Shown: positions 37,079 through 46,440 of the stretch, one piece after another
Layout: each line of letters opens with the position of its first letter
Position numbering within the stretch: the stretch's first letter is position 1
Assembly (NCBI RefSeq): GCF_001908205.1
Contig: NZ_LGHL01000054.1
Span: 1 to 46,791 of the forward strand
DNA length: 46,791 nt
Direction: 5' to 3'
From: Bradyrhizobium sp. NAS80.1
Lineage (GTDB): Bacteria > Pseudomonadota > Alphaproteobacteria > Rhizobiales > Xanthobacteraceae
Notes under the pieces: generated by a model
What the model was told of the DNA's origin: nothing
The model's input: the letters and a program-made list of their open reading frames with translations, nothing else
The model's database searches: none
Position numbers and translations under genes: made by a program

Positions 37079-37690
37079 TCAGACCTTCGGCCCCGCCTTC
37101 TCGTCACCGGGCAGCGGATAGTCCGCCCCTTCCCACGGCGAGAGGAAATCGAACTTGCGGAATTCCTGGTTGAGCCTGACAGGCTCGTACACCACCCGCT
37201 TCTCCTGGTCGTCGTAGCGGACCTCGACGAACCCGGTGGTCGGGAAATCCTTGCGTAGCGGATGCCCCTCGAAACCATAGTCGGTGAGAAGGCGGCGCAT
37301 GTCGGGATGACCGACGAAGAACACGCCATAGAGGTCGTAGGCCTCGCGCTCGAACCAGTCGGCGCCGGGGAACACGTCGATCAGGGACGGCACCTGCGTT
37401 GTCTCGTCGGCGGCAACGCGCAGCCGGATCCGCGTGTTCAGGATCGGTGACATGAAATGATAGATCACGTCGAAGCGCTTTTCGCGCGAGGGGTAATCGA
37501 CCGCGGTCACATCAGTGATGTTGACGAAGCGGCAGTTCGGATCGTCGCGGAGGTACTTGACCACCTCGACGATCTTGCTGGCCTCAACATCAACCGTGAG
37601 TTGATTGAAGGCCACCGAATGACCGGTGGCGGCGCCCGGAAGCGCGCTAACGATCGTTTGCCCAAGGGCCTCGAGCTTGCCGTCGTCCAT
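37079..37690 (-). CDS. nuoC: NADH-quinone oxidoreductase subunit C
   Basis: The 203-residue 30-kDa-type subunit carries the family signature [20 protein letters not shown] and [17 protein letters not shown]. It is a structural subunit of the peripheral arm next to NuoD. It starts 11 bp after nuoB. Confidence 0.96.
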   Translation of the reverse strand: MDDGKLEALGQTIVSALPGAATGHSVAFNQLTVDVEASKIVEVVKYLRDDPNCRFVNITDVTAVDYPSREKRFDVIYHFMSPILNTRIRLRVAADETTQVPSLIDVFPGADWFEREAYDLYGVFFVGHPDMRRLLTDYGFEGHPLRKDFPTTGFVEVRYDDQEKRVVYEPVRLNQEFRKFDFLSPWEGADYPLPGDEKAGPKV

Positions 37691-37701
37691 GACGTAAAAC
37701 C

Positions 37702-38289
37702 TTAGCGTTCGATGGTGCCGGTGCGCCGGATCTTCTTCTGAAGCAGCAGCACGCCGTACAGCAGCGCTTCCGCCGTGGGCGGGCAGCCCGGCACGTAGAT
37801 GTCGATCGGCACGATGCGGTCGCAGCCGCGCACGACCGAGTACGAATAGTGATAGTAGCCTCCGCCATTGGCGCAGGACCCCATCGAGATGACGTAGCGC
37901 GGCTCGGGCATCTGGTCGTAGACCTTGCGCAGCGCCGGCGCCATCTTGTTGGTCAGCGTGCCCGCGACAATCATCACGTCAGACTGGCGCGGCGATGCAC
38001 GCGGCGCGAAGCCGAAGCGCTCGACGTCGTAGCGCGGCATCGACACCTGCATCATCTCGACCGCGCAGCAGGCGAGACCGAAGGTCATCCACATCAGCGA
38101 GCCGGTGCGCGCCCAGGTGATGAGGTCGTCGGTCGCGGCCACGAAGAAGCCCTTGTCGGACAGCTCGGAGTTGACCTCGAGGAAGAACGGATCATTGGCC
38201 CCGACCGGCTTGCCGGTCGACGGATCCAGAATGCCCTTGGGGGCCGGCGCAACAACCGGACCTGTGGACGATGCAGGGTTCAATCCCAT
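37702..38289 (-). CDS. nuoB: NADH-quinone oxidoreductase subunit B
   Basis: From ATG 38289 the protein has 195 residues and carries the ligands of cluster N2: the tandem Cys74-Cys75 ([10 protein letters not shown]), Cys139 ([10 protein letters not shown]) and Cys169 ([11 protein letters not shown]). N2 is the last cluster before quinone. The start overlaps the end of nuoA by 10 bp. The N-terminal 35 residues are Pro-rich and variable. Confidence 0.96.
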   Translation of the reverse strand: MGLNPASSTGPVVAPAPKGILDPSTGKPVGANDPFFLEVNSELSDKGFFVAATDDLITWARTGSLMWMTFGLACCAVEMMQVSMPRYDVERFGFAPRASPRQSDVMIVAGTLTNKMAPALRKVYDQMPEPRYVISMGSCANGGGYYHYSYSVVRGCDRIVPIDIYVPGCPPTAEALLYGVLLLQKKIRRTGTIER

Positions 38290-38645
38290 TCCAGTGCCCC
38301 TTTCTTCCATTCATAGGCGAACCCGACCGTCAGCACGGCGAGGAACACCACCATGGACCAGAAGCCGGTCGCGCCAAGCTTGCCGAACGCCACCGCCCAA
38401 GGAAACAGGAACGCCACCTCGAGGTCGAAGATGATGAAGAGGATGGCGACCAGATAGAAGCGGACGTCGAACTTCATTCGGGCGTCGTCGAAGGCGTTGA
38501 AACCGCACTCATACGCCGACAGCTTTTCCGGGTCCGGCTGCTGGAACGCCACGATGAAGGGCGCGATCAGCAGCACGAGGCCAATGAGGCCTGCTACACC
38601 TATAAAGACGACGAGTGGAAGATAGTTCTGCAGAATGCCGCTCAT
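38280..38645 (-). CDS. nuoA: NADH-quinone oxidoreductase subunit A
   Basis: The 121-residue ND3 subunit has three membrane helices and the loop [15 protein letters not shown] with conserved Cys47, followed by [20 protein letters not shown]. It is the first gene of the nuo operon. The 246 bp upstream (38646-38891) hold no gene and must include the operon promoter, but I cannot point to a reliable -35/-10 pair. Confidence 0.96.
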   Translation of the reverse strand: MSGILQNYLPLVVFIGVAGLIGLVLLIAPFIVAFQQPDPEKLSAYECGFNAFDDARMKFDVRFYLVAILFIIFDLEVAFLFPWAVAFGKLGATGFWSMVVFLAVLTVGFAYEWKKGALEWD

Positions 38646-38891
38646 GGCGAGCCCTTTTTCCCGTAGCCTCGGGGCAGCCACGGATTCGTCGGATTTGGAA
38701 TTATTCTGAGCCTTAGCGCAGTGCACCAATGGGCGCAAGACACGCTGTTTTCAGGCCTTTGCCGCTCCCCGAACGGTGAAAATCCCGGAATCACCCCGGC
38801 GCTGGTATGGAGCAGATCGTCAGACCCAGCAAGGGCGGCCACAGTTTTGCAGGGCAGCCGTTCCGAGATTGCGGCGCACAGGCCGAGGCAG

Positions 38892-39122
38892 CTATTTGCC
38901 GCGCGCCGCCCGTGAAAATTGCCCGGTTTTCGTGGTGCGACAGCGCACCCAAACCCAGGCGACGACCAGCACGGGGGCCCCGACCGTCACCCAGGCGACA
39001 TATTGGCCAACAGTTCCCCAGAGCAGCGCAGCCAGGAGGCCGGCCATGGTCGCGGCCGCGATCACGATAGGTGCAGCAAAGACACGTATCCACAGGCGGG
39101 AGCGGTCAGAGGAGCCATGCAT
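38892..39122 (-). CDS. Small two-helix membrane protein downstream of the PepSY gene
   Basis: The 76-residue protein (ATG 39122) has two membrane helices (about residues 14-36, VFAAPIVIAAATMAGLLAAL, and 41-59, YVAWVTVGAPVLVVAWVWV) and a basic tail. Its start overlaps the stop of the PepSY protein gene as TGATG, so it is translationally coupled. Small membrane proteins at this place are usual in PepSY/TonB iron operons. The family is not recognised precisely. Confidence 0.8.
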   Translation of the reverse strand: MHGSSDRSRLWIRVFAAPIVIAAATMAGLLAALLWGTVGQYVAWVTVGAPVLVVAWVWVRCRTTKTGQFSRAARGK

Positions 39123-40258
39123 CACGACGGGACCGGGGCACGTCTGGCGAATGCGTCGGTCCGGCCGAGCGCGCGCTTGCGCCGACGCACCAGCCAGAGA
39201 TAGAGGCCGCTCCCGATCACAACGATCGTGAGCAGGTCGAGCGCGGCCCAGATCACCTTCAGCGGCATGCCGCCGTAGTCGCCGAAATGCAGCGGCTGCG
39301 AGATCAGCAGGGCCTGGAGATAGACCGGCAGCGCCCGGCTGTCTGCGACCTCCCCCGTTTCGCCGTCGAGCAGGACCGGCTTGAGGAGCCGCGCCGTCAG
39401 CGCCGTGTCGCCGCGCATGAACGCGGCGAAGTGATGCGACGAGGTGAACGGCGTGCCCGGGAAAGCGATGAAGGCGACCTCCATGCCGGGAGCCGTCAGC
39501 TTGGCGCGCGCGACGACGTCATCGAGCGAGGCGAGATGCGACGGCGGCGGCTTGCCGGCATAGGGCGCGACCATGCTGGCGAGCTCGGTCGCCTTCCACT
39601 GGTTGAGCATCAGCTCGGCCCAGGTGTTGACGACGCCGGTCAGCCCGACCACCAGCGCCCAGGCCACCGTCACGACACCGATCAGATTGTGCCAGTCCAG
39701 CCAGCGCACGCGGCACGAGGCGTGATCGCGGATGATGGCAAAGCGCAGGCGGCGGGTGAACGGCCAATACAGCACGACGCCGGAGACGATGGCGATGGCG
39801 AACAACAGGCCCATCCCGCCGAGGAACAGTTTCCCGGGCTGGCCGGCGAACATGTCGGTGTGCAGCTTGAGCATGATCAGCATCGGCCCGATGCCGACCG
39901 GCCCGAGCAGCTTCGTCGACACGGCATCGAAGGCGCGCACGGTCGTGTTGTCCGGCAACCCGTCGACGGCGCTGTTGGTGAACGCGGTCACAATCCCCGG
40001 CTCGTCCTTGTCCCAGGAGATATATTGCAGCACCCGGCCGGGATCGGCGGCGAGCGCGGCGTCGGCGACGGCTTGCGTCGTCGCACGCGCCGCGCCCCCA
40101 TGAGCTTCGGGCTGGGGGGCATAGCCCAAGAGCTCATCGATCTCGTGGTGGAAGATCAGCGGCAGGCCGGTCAGGCAGAGCAGAAGCAAAAAGACGGTCG
40201 AGATCAGGCTGGTCCAGGTATGGACCACGGACCAAAGCCTGACCGTGCGCGCCTTCAC
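39122..40258 (-). CDS. PepSY-associated transmembrane protein (iron uptake, FegB/PiuB-like)
   Basis: From GTG 40258, which has a strong GGGGAGGGG site, the protein has 378 residues (the frame is open a further 69 bp upstream). It has four long membrane helices: near the N-terminus (LWSVVHTWTSLISTVFLLLL), at LHTDMFAGQPGKLFLGGMGL onward, at WLDWHNLIGVVTVAWALVVG and at the C-terminus. PepSY-type periplasmic domains lie between. Relatives next to siderophore receptors are thought to reduce or process ferric siderophores in the inner membrane. It lies 22 bp after the TonB receptor gene. The arrangement resembles fegAB of Bradyrhizobium japonicum, an assignment from memory. Confidence 0.88.
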   Translation of the reverse strand: MKARTVRLWSVVHTWTSLISTVFLLLLCLTGLPLIFHHEIDELLGYAPQPEAHGGAARATTQAVADAALAADPGRVLQYISWDKDEPGIVTAFTNSAVDGLPDNTTVRAFDAVSTKLLGPVGIGPMLIMLKLHTDMFAGQPGKLFLGGMGLLFAIAIVSGVVLYWPFTRRLRFAIIRDHASCRVRWLDWHNLIGVVTVAWALVVGLTGVVNTWAELMLNQWKATELASMVAPYAGKPPPSHLASLDDVVARAKLTAPGMEVAFIAFPGTPFTSSHHFAAFMRGDTALTARLLKPVLLDGETGEVADSRALPVYLQALLISQPLHFGDYGGMPLKVIWAALDLLTIVVIGSGLYLWLVRRRKRALGRTDAFARRAPVPS

Positions 40259-40280
40259 GAGCCCCTCCCCTGGCCTGTGC

Positions 40281-42552
40281 TTACCACTTGTAGGAAACGC
40301 TGGCGGTGACGCGCCGGCGATCGCCATAGAAACAGGACGTGGTTCCCGCGCAGCTCGCGACGTACATCTTGTCGGTCACGTTGATCACATTGAGGGCCGT
40401 GCGCCAGTTCTGCCATTCGTAGTGGACCGTGAGGTCGCCGAGCACCACCGCGGGAACCTCGAGGGTGTTGGCGGGGTCAGCCCAGGAAGAGCCGACATAA
40501 CGCACACCGCCGCCGAACCCAAATCCAGCGAGCGGACCGTCCTTGAAGGTGTAGTCCGCCCAGCCGGACACCAGCATCTCGGGCGTGTTGGTCGGAGTCT
40601 TGCCGACCAGGGCTTGGTTAAGGTCCCTGCTGGTGAACAGATGATAGGCCGTGAAAGCGCCGATCAGCTTCAGCTCCTTCGTGGCATTGGCCACCGCTTC
40701 GATCTCGATGCCACGCGAAGTCACCTCGCCGGTCTGGTTCTGCAATGTGACGATGACCGGATCGGTGGTCGGCACATTCTGGCGCTTCAGGTCGAACACC
40801 GAGGCAGTGAAGTAGCCGTCAAATCCCTTGGGCGCGACCTTCACGCCGATTTCGGCCTGCTTGCCGGTCTCGGGCACGAACAGCTGGTTTTGCGCGTTGA
40901 GGCCGATGATCGGGTTGAAGCTCGTCGCGTAGGAGATATAGGGCGCGATGCCGTTGTCGAAATTGTAGATCAGGCCTGCGCGACCGCTGAAATGGCTGTC
41001 ATTGTTGCTGGCGAGCGTTGCCCCCGTGTCGCGGGCGGCCTGCGTCGTCTCGACCCAATCGTTGCGGCCGCTCAGCACCAGCGTGAAGTTGCCGAGCTTC
41101 ATCTGGTCCTGGAGATAGGTGCCGGCCTGCTTCTGCGTGATCAGGAAGTTGCGGAACGGGGGGGCCTGTGAGCGGGATGTCAATGCCGTAGACCGGATTC
41201 AATACGTTGATCGGAGGAACAGTGCCGAAGTTGAAGGCCTGATAGTCGTCGATCTGGTACCCTTTCAGATCGACCCCGAACAGCATCGTGTGTCGCACCG
41301 GACCGGTGTTGAAGCGATACTCCAGCTGGTTGTCGAGGTCGGCCTGGTTGGCCGTGTCCTTCGCATACCAATTGTAGCGGCCGAGCATGGCCGTGTTGAT
41401 GTCGGACCAGCCGGAACCAACGTAGCCGCGATAGGTCAGGTCGACATGCGCAAAGCGCGCGTTCTGGCGGAATGTCAGGCCGTCCGTAAGATTGCGCTCG
41501 AACAGATAGCCGAGCATCTCCTGCTCGCGCGTGAACCTGTCGACGCTGGGATCGCCGGCGAAGAAGCTGGTCGGGATCTTGCCGAACGGCGCGTTGGTCA
41601 CCGTGCCCTGGTAAGGCAGGAAGTTGATGCCGCGGGTGTCCTGCTTCGACGCCGATGCAAGGACCGTGAAAGTCGTGTCGGCATCCGGCTTCCAGGTGAA
41701 GGACGGCGCGATGAAGTAGTTGTTGTCGGGCGTGAAGTTGACCTGGGTGCCGCCGTTCTGCACCTCGCCGACGACGCGGTAGAACAGCTTGCCGTTCTCG
41801 GGCTGTGTCGCGACCGGCCCGCCGACATCGAAGGCGACATAGGCATTGCCGAAATTATTGACGCCGGTCTCGATGTAGCGAATCGGTTCGGCCGGCGGCA
41901 TCTTGCTGATGACGTTGACGATGCCGCTCGGGCTCGATCCGCCATAGAGCACAGCCGACGGACCACGCAGCACTTCGACCCGCTCCATATTGAATGGCTG
42001 AAGCTTCCAGCTCGCATAGGCCGTGTAGTAAAGTTGCATGCCGTCGAGGAACAGTCCGATGTCGTCGGACTTGAAGCCGCGGATCAGCCACCAGTCGTTG
42101 CGCGTGTCCGCGCCGAAGGTTCCGGCACGCACGCCGGCGGTGTAGCGCAGGACTTCGTCGAGCTTGTTCGGCTTCTGGTCGCGGATCTGCTCCGCGCCGA
42201 TCACGGACACCGACTGCGGCGTCTCCATGATCGGCGTATTGGTCTTGGTGCCGGATGAGCTGCGGCTGGCGACGTAGCCGTTGACCGGACCGCGCGGCGT
42301 CTCGACGAAGCCGGCGTCGCGCTGCGGCTGCGGTTTACGGCTGGCGGCGGTCTGCACCGACGACCGCGGCACGCGGCGTTGTGGGGTCGTCGTCGCGTGG
42401 CGATGCGCTTGCGGCGCAGTAACGGTCACGGACGGAACGTTCTGCGCGCCGGACTGTGCGGATGATTGTGCGAGCGATTCCTGCGGCACCAATACAAAAG
42501 CGGACGCGGTCGCCAATACGGCCGACCGCAGCATACGAAGACTGTTCAACAC
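40281..42552 (-). pseudogene. TonB-dependent siderophore receptor, frameshifted in a C7 tract
   Basis: The gene is read in two overlapping frames. From GTG 42552 (or ATG 42534) come a signal peptide, an extended N-terminal region, the plug domain (METPQSVSVIGAEQIRDQ; NMERVEVLRGPSAVLYGGS, then GIVNVISK) and the first half of the barrel, up to about codon 463. The second frame carries the rest of the barrel to the C-terminal aromatic VSYKW. The break is at 41158-41164, seven C residues on the coding strand: six would restore LTGPPFRNFLITQKQAG and a 756-residue receptor of normal length. It would import a ferric siderophore, probably of the hydroxamate (ferrichrome) type. One extra base could be a real mutation, phase variation or an assembly error. 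Confidence 0.88.
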
Positions 42553-42655
42553 GCCACCCCAAGATGTCTATTTGCTGCGTCATGCCGTCGTTCCCCGTGC
42601 GGCATGCGTTGCGGTGACGCTTATGTGAGGGTGCGCGAATTCCCTAATTGAATGC

Positions 42656-42691
42656 CTCTTAGAAGGACTCTTAGAGAACCTCTTGGAAGCG
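42656..42691. promoter_or_regulatory. Three 12-bp direct repeats upstream of the TonB receptor gene
   Basis: CTCTTAGAAGGA, CTCTTAGAGAAC and CTCTTGGAAGCG begin at 42656, 42668 and 42680, exactly 12 bp apart. They lie about 105-140 bp upstream of the receptor start at 42552 and downstream of the marR stop. The arrangement suggests an operator bound by a multimeric regulator, possibly iron-responsive (Irr, RirA or an AraC-type protein). No classical Fur box is seen. Confidence 0.4.
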
Positions 42692-42720
42692 ATCCAATAT
42701 TTCCGGAATTTGCCTGGAGA

Positions 42721-43236
42721 TCAGCGCTGGGCTTGCTCGGCTTCGAGCATTTTCTCGGCCGTCGCCGTGAGGCGATCGATCTGCGCCAGCAGCGTCTCGA
42801 GTTCGTCCTTGCTCAATTGTTCCAGCAATTGCCGATTGCGCTGCTGCGCGCCGGCGACGATCGCATCATGCGCGGCGAGCCCTGCCGCGGTCAGCGACAC
42901 CAGCACCTCGCGGCTGTCCTTCGGGTTCGCCGATTTCGCGATCAGCTTGCGCGAGACGAGTTCCGCGAGCGCGCGGCTGATCTGACCCTTGTCCTGGCCG
43001 ACGGCTTCGGCGAGCCGCGCCACGCTCATTGGCGGCCGGCGGCCGAGCGAAGCGACGAGGCCGAACTCGACCGAGGACAATCCGGCGAGGCGCTTGTAGC
43101 GCAGGATGGCGCCCCGCTTGAGCAGGTTGGCCAGGACCATCAGCCGCGACGACAGCATCATGGTGATCGGCGCCGGCGCGTGACTGTCGTCCACGTCGGA
43201 CGACGCGCGCCCGCCCCTGCTCGATGTCTGGCTCAT
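42721..43236 (-). CDS. MarR-family transcriptional regulator
   Basis: The 171-residue protein has a winged helix at about residues 45-115 (LSSVEFGLVASLGRRPPMSV, LAEAVGQDKGQISRALAELV, LIAKSANPKDSREVLVSLTA) and a C-terminal dimerisation helix. It is divergent from the Rieske oxygenase gene at 43419, with a palindrome between. MarR proteins of aromatic-degradation loci usually repress the neighbouring catabolic gene until a phenolic ligand binds, so control of the oxygenase is the likely role. It could instead act on the TonB receptor gene downstream. Confidence 0.9.
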   Translation of the reverse strand: MSQTSSRGGRASSDVDDSHAPAPITMMLSSRLMVLANLLKRGAILRYKRLAGLSSVEFGLVASLGRRPPMSVARLAEAVGQDKGQISRALAELVSRKLIAKSANPKDSREVLVSLTAAGLAAHDAIVAGAQQRNRQLLEQLSKDELETLLAQIDRLTATAEKMLEAEQAQR

Positions 43237-43332
43237 GGTCCACCTCTGCCAAGAAAGCCGGGGCGTGCCAAGTCCGCGCCTCGCAACCTCCCCAGCCTCA
43301 TCAAAATGCGGCTAAGAAGCATTCTGCAATAT

Positions 43333-43349
43333 CGTTGACATTGTCATCG
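43333..43349. promoter_or_regulatory. Candidate MarR operator over a promoter
   Basis: CGTTGACATTGTCATCG is an inverted repeat with a single mismatched pair (TGACA-T-TGTCA core at 43336-43346). It lies 70 bp upstream of the oxygenase start and 97 bp upstream of the marR start. Its left half coincides with a consensus-like -35, TTGACA (43335-43340), with TTCATT 17 bp downstream as a possible -10. A regulator bound here would block RNA polymerase. The size and symmetry fit MarR sites. Confidence 0.55.
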
Positions 43350-43418
43350 AATTATTTTTCATTGGGGCACGGCATAAGAAACGACCCGGCCACCAAGGCC
43401 TGCGGCGGGAGGAACAGG

Positions 43419-44609
43419 ATGACGATCACCCAGCGGGATCGCGATCTCGGCACGGCCTATGCGATGAAGCCGGCGAACACGCGCGCCGAACTCACTTCGG
43501 TTGTGCGCGGCACGCCGATGGGTGAACTGCTCCGCCGCTACTGGCATCCGGTCGGGCTTGCCAGCGACGCGACCGACACGCCGAAAAAGGTGCGCGCGCT
43601 CGGGGAGGATCTTATCCTGTTCCGCGACAAGCACGGCCGCGTCGGCCTGCTGCATGCCCGCTGCTGCCACCGCGGCACCACGCTCTACTATGGCAAGGTC
43701 GAGGAAGACGGCATCCGCTGCTGTTATCACGGCTGGAAGTTCGACACTGAAGGCCATTGCCTCGAACAGCCCTGCGAGCCCGACGGCGGTCAGTTCAAGG
43801 ACAAGGTGCGCCAGCCTTGGTACCCGGTCGAGGAACGCTACGGGCTGATCTTCGCCTATATGGGTCCGGCCGAGAAACGCCCGGTGCTGCCGGCCTACGA
43901 ATGCCTGGAAAACATGGATGACGGCGAGTTCGTCGAGGCGGACGATTCCTCGATCGGCGGCGGCGGCCCTGCGATCATCCCCTGCAACTGGCTGCAGCAT
44001 TTCGAGAACGTGGTCGATCCCTACCACGTGCCGGTGCTGCACGGCTCGTTCTCGGGCCCGCAATTCACCAACATGATGGCTTCGATGCCGGAGGTGAAGT
44101 TCGACAAGACGCCGCGCGGCATCGCCGTACGCTCGATCCGCAAGCAGGATGATGGCAAGGTGTTTTATCGCGTCACCGAGGCTGCCCTCCCCACCTTGCG
44201 CGTCGTGCCGAACCCGCGCGTGGCGCAATTCGCCCGCGTCGAGTCGATCGGCTGGACGCTGCCGATCGACGACACCTCGTTCCGCATCTATGTCGCCGGC
44301 CGCGTCAAGAATTCCGGCGACATCGGCCGGATGCGCTCGAAGTTCAACGGCAAGTTCTGGTGGGACATGACGGAAGCCGAGCACCAGCAATTCCCGGGCG
44401 ACTACGAGGCCCAGGTCGGCCAGGGCGAGGTGACCATCCACTCCGAGGAGCATTTCGGCCAGAGCGACCGCGGCATCCTGATGATCCGGCGCATGTTGAG
44501 CGACCAGCTCGACGCGCTCGCCGCAGATCGCGATCCGATCGGCGTGTCGTTCGATGCAAGCGCGCCTCCAGTCGAATTCGAAGCGGGGAATTACATCCGC
44601 GAAGGCTGA
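43419..44609 (+). CDS. Rieske non-heme iron ring-hydroxylating oxygenase, alpha subunit
   Basis: From ATG 43419, which has a GGGAGGA site, the protein has 396 residues. The Rieske 2Fe-2S centre is Cys82/His84 (RCCHRGTTL) and Cys101/His104 (RCCYHGWKFD). The mononuclear iron site is in WLQHFENVVDPYHVPVLHG with His203 and His208, and Asn190 in the CNWLQ segment. This is the phthalate/vanillate-type class that acts as a single component with a separate reductase. The reductase is not in the window, so it is supplied elsewhere. It would hydroxylate or demethylate an aromatic acid in the cytoplasm. The neighbouring MarR and MFS genes support a catabolic role for an imported aromatic. Confidence 0.9.
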   Translation: MTITQRDRDLGTAYAMKPANTRAELTSVVRGTPMGELLRRYWHPVGLASDATDTPKKVRALGEDLILFRDKHGRVGLLHARCCHRGTTLYYGKVEEDGIRCCYHGWKFDTEGHCLEQPCEPDGGQFKDKVRQPWYPVEERYGLIFAYMGPAEKRPVLPAYECLENMDDGEFVEADDSSIGGGGPAIIPCNWLQHFENVVDPYHVPVLHGSFSGPQFTNMMASMPEVKFDKTPRGIAVRSIRKQDDGKVFYRVTEAALPTLRVVPNPRVAQFARVESIGWTLPIDDTSFRIYVAGRVKNSGDIGRMRSKFNGKFWWDMTEAEHQQFPGDYEAQVGQGEVTIHSEEHFGQSDRGILMIRRMLSDQLDALAADRDPIGVSFDASAPPVEFEAGNYIREG

Positions 44610-44612
44610 GAA

Positions 44613-44635
44613 TCCCGCTCCAAATAAGAGCGGGA
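44613..44635. other. Perfect hairpin between the oxygenase and MFS genes
   Basis: TCCCGCTC (44613-44620) and GAGCGGGA (44628-44635) form an 8-bp GC-rich stem with loop CAAATAA, starting 3 bp after the oxygenase stop. No T-run follows, so it is a weak terminator at best. It may stabilise the oxygenase part of the message or reduce read-through into the transporter gene. Confidence 0.6.
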
Positions 44636-44670
44636 CTGGCAATGATAACAAAAGCAAATTGGGGGAAGCG

Positions 44671-45966
44671 ATGGTCGACGTAACGTCACAAATGTCGGTG
44701 CAGGCGGCCGCCGCAGCAAAGCCCTCGGCGCGCCGCTACTACGTGCTCGGCCTGCTCACCGTCATCTATGCGCTGAACTTCCTCGACCGCACGATCTTCA
44801 ACGTCCTGATCGAGCCGATCAAGAAGGAGTTTCAGCTCAGCGACACCATGATGGGCCTGCTCGCAGGCTTCGGCTTCGCGCTGTTCTATTCCCTGCTCGG
44901 CATTCCCATCGCGCGCGTCGCCGACCGGCTCAACCGGCGCAACATCGTGGCCGCGGCGTTCGCGTTCTGGAGCGCGATGACGGCGCTGTGCGGCGCGGCT
45001 TCGAGCGTGACCTCGCTGGCGCTGGCCCGCGTCGGCGTCGGCATCGGTGAATCCGCGGGCTCCCCCGCCTCGCAATCGATCGTCGCCGATCTCTTTGCCA
45101 AGAACGAGCGCCCGCGCGCGCTCGGCATCTACGCCATCGGCACCTATCTCGGCGTCTTCCTCGGCTATTTCGTTGGCGGCTATGTGAACCAGCATTATGG
45201 CTGGCGGGCCGCCTTCTACGTTGCCGGCCTGCCGGGCATCCTGCTCGCATTGATCCTGTGGCTGACGATCTCGGAGCCGAAGCGCGGCGCGATGCAGGAG
45301 AGCTTCGTGCCCGAGCCGCTCGGGCCGACGCTGCGCTTCCTCGCCTCGCAGCGGAGCTTCATCATCGTGCTGATCGGCTTCTGCCTCACCACCTACACGA
45401 ACTACGCGACCGCGGCCTGGATCCCGCCATTCCTCGCCCGCGTGCATCATCTGTCGAGCGCCGAGATCGGCACCTATGCCGGCACCTTCAAGGGGCTCGC
45501 CGGCATGGCCGGCACCCTGCTCGGCGGCTTCGTGGTGGCGCAAGTCAGCCGCCGCGACGACCGCTGGAAGCTGTGGGCGCCCGCGATCACCTCAGGCCTC
45601 GCCGGCCCGGTGTTCGCGCTCTGCATGCTGACGCAGGATTTCGCGATGATGGTCGCGATGCTGGCGCTGACCTCGTTCCTGGTCGGCTTCCATCTCGGGC
45701 CGATCTTCGCGATCGCGCAGACGGTGGCGAAGCCGAGCATGCGGGCGCTGGCATCCGCGCTCATCGCGCTGACCGCGACCTGCTTCGGCCAGGGCGTCGG
45801 CCCGCTTGCGGTCGGCGTGGTCAACGACGCCCTGAGGGGCAGCTATGGCGCTGACGCTGTCCGCTATTCCCTGCTCTCGGCGACGATCACGACCACGCTG
45901 GGAGCCCTCCTGTTCCTCTGGGCCGCCCGGTCGATCCGGGCCGACATCGGCCGGGCCGCCGCCTGA
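44671..45966 (+). CDS. MFS transporter
   Basis: From ATG 44671, which has a GGGGGAAG site, the protein has 431 residues and about 12 membrane helices. Major-facilitator motif A is visible in the first half (GIPIARVADRLNRRN), as is GVGIGESAGSPASQSIVADL, typical of the spinster-like/aromatic acid branch. The position 61 bp after a ring-hydroxylating oxygenase gene suggests uptake of its aromatic substrate. Direction and ligand cannot be told from sequence. Confidence 0.92.
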   Translation: MVDVTSQMSVQAAAAAKPSARRYYVLGLLTVIYALNFLDRTIFNVLIEPIKKEFQLSDTMMGLLAGFGFALFYSLLGIPIARVADRLNRRNIVAAAFAFWSAMTALCGAASSVTSLALARVGVGIGESAGSPASQSIVADLFAKNERPRALGIYAIGTYLGVFLGYFVGGYVNQHYGWRAAFYVAGLPGILLALILWLTISEPKRGAMQESFVPEPLGPTLRFLASQRSFIIVLIGFCLTTYTNYATAAWIPPFLARVHHLSSAEIGTYAGTFKGLAGMAGTLLGGFVVAQVSRRDDRWKLWAPAITSGLAGPVFALCMLTQDFAMMVAMLALTSFLVGFHLGPIFAIAQTVAKPSMRALASALIALTATCFGQGVGPLAVGVVNDALRGSYGADAVRYSLLSATITTTLGALLFLWAARSIRADIGRAAA

Positions 45967-45985
45967 GGCCGCCTCCCCGGCCCTG

Positions 45986-46010
45986 CCGCCCGGTGAAACC
46001 AGCCGGGCGG
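45986..46010. terminator. GC-rich hairpin after the MFS gene
   Basis: CCGCCCGG (45986-45993) and CCGGGCGG (46003-46010) form a perfect 8-bp stem with a 9-nt loop, 20 bp after the MFS stop. There is no adjacent T-run, so intrinsic termination is not certain. Confidence 0.45.
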
Positions 46011-46110
46011 GAGATGAAACCATTTTGCGGAACCCGCGAAACGATCCCGAAACAGATAGCCCTTAGAAGAAGAGCCCATAAACGGCGGCAAAGCCCGTCG
46101 GGAGGCTCAG

Positions 46111-46314
46111 ATGAACCATTCAATTCATTCCGTTGATCGTGCGACCCACCTGAAGATCGTGGTGGTGGCGCTGGTTGCCGGCATCATCGTGGCCGGCTTC
46201 GGGATCGCAGCCCGCAGCAGCGCCAATTTCAGCCAGACCGCCCAGTCGACCCACGTCATCAAGGCCGGCAAGCCGGTGGCGGTCACGAGCGCGGGCTCGC
46301 CCGAGATTCGCTGA
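46111..46314 (+). CDS. Small single-pass membrane protein
   Basis: The 67-residue product has one hydrophobic segment (IVVVALVAGIIVAGFGIAA, about residues 16-34), a short basic/His-containing N-terminus and an exposed tail of about 30 residues rich in Ala, Thr and Val. GGGAGGC lies upstream of the ATG at 46111, and a strong terminator lies 29 bp after the stop. It is not recognised by function. The isolated gene with its own terminator suggests independent expression. Confidence 0.75.
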   Translation: MNHSIHSVDRATHLKIVVVALVAGIIVAGFGIAARSSANFSQTAQSTHVIKAGKPVAVTSAGSPEIR

Positions 46315-46343
46315 CAACCAAAAGGTCCGATTTGATACCAAAC

Positions 46344-46365
46344 GACCGCCTACGGGCGGTCTTTT
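46344..46365 (+). terminator. Rho-independent terminator
   Basis: GACCGCC (46344-46350), loop TACG and GGCGGTC (46355-46361) form a 7-bp perfect stem followed by TTTT (46362-46365). It ends the small membrane protein gene at 46111. Confidence 0.88.
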
Positions 46366-46440
46366 GATTCCAGGCGCGCACGAGAACGCCTCACCAAACC
46401 GTTGATTTTAAAGATATTGAGGGGTGTATCCGCCATGAAA

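Noticed and set aside
38646..38891. Possible promoter boxes for the nuo operon
   Set aside because: Several weak -35/-10 like pairs exist but none stands out, so no specific promoter is claimed.
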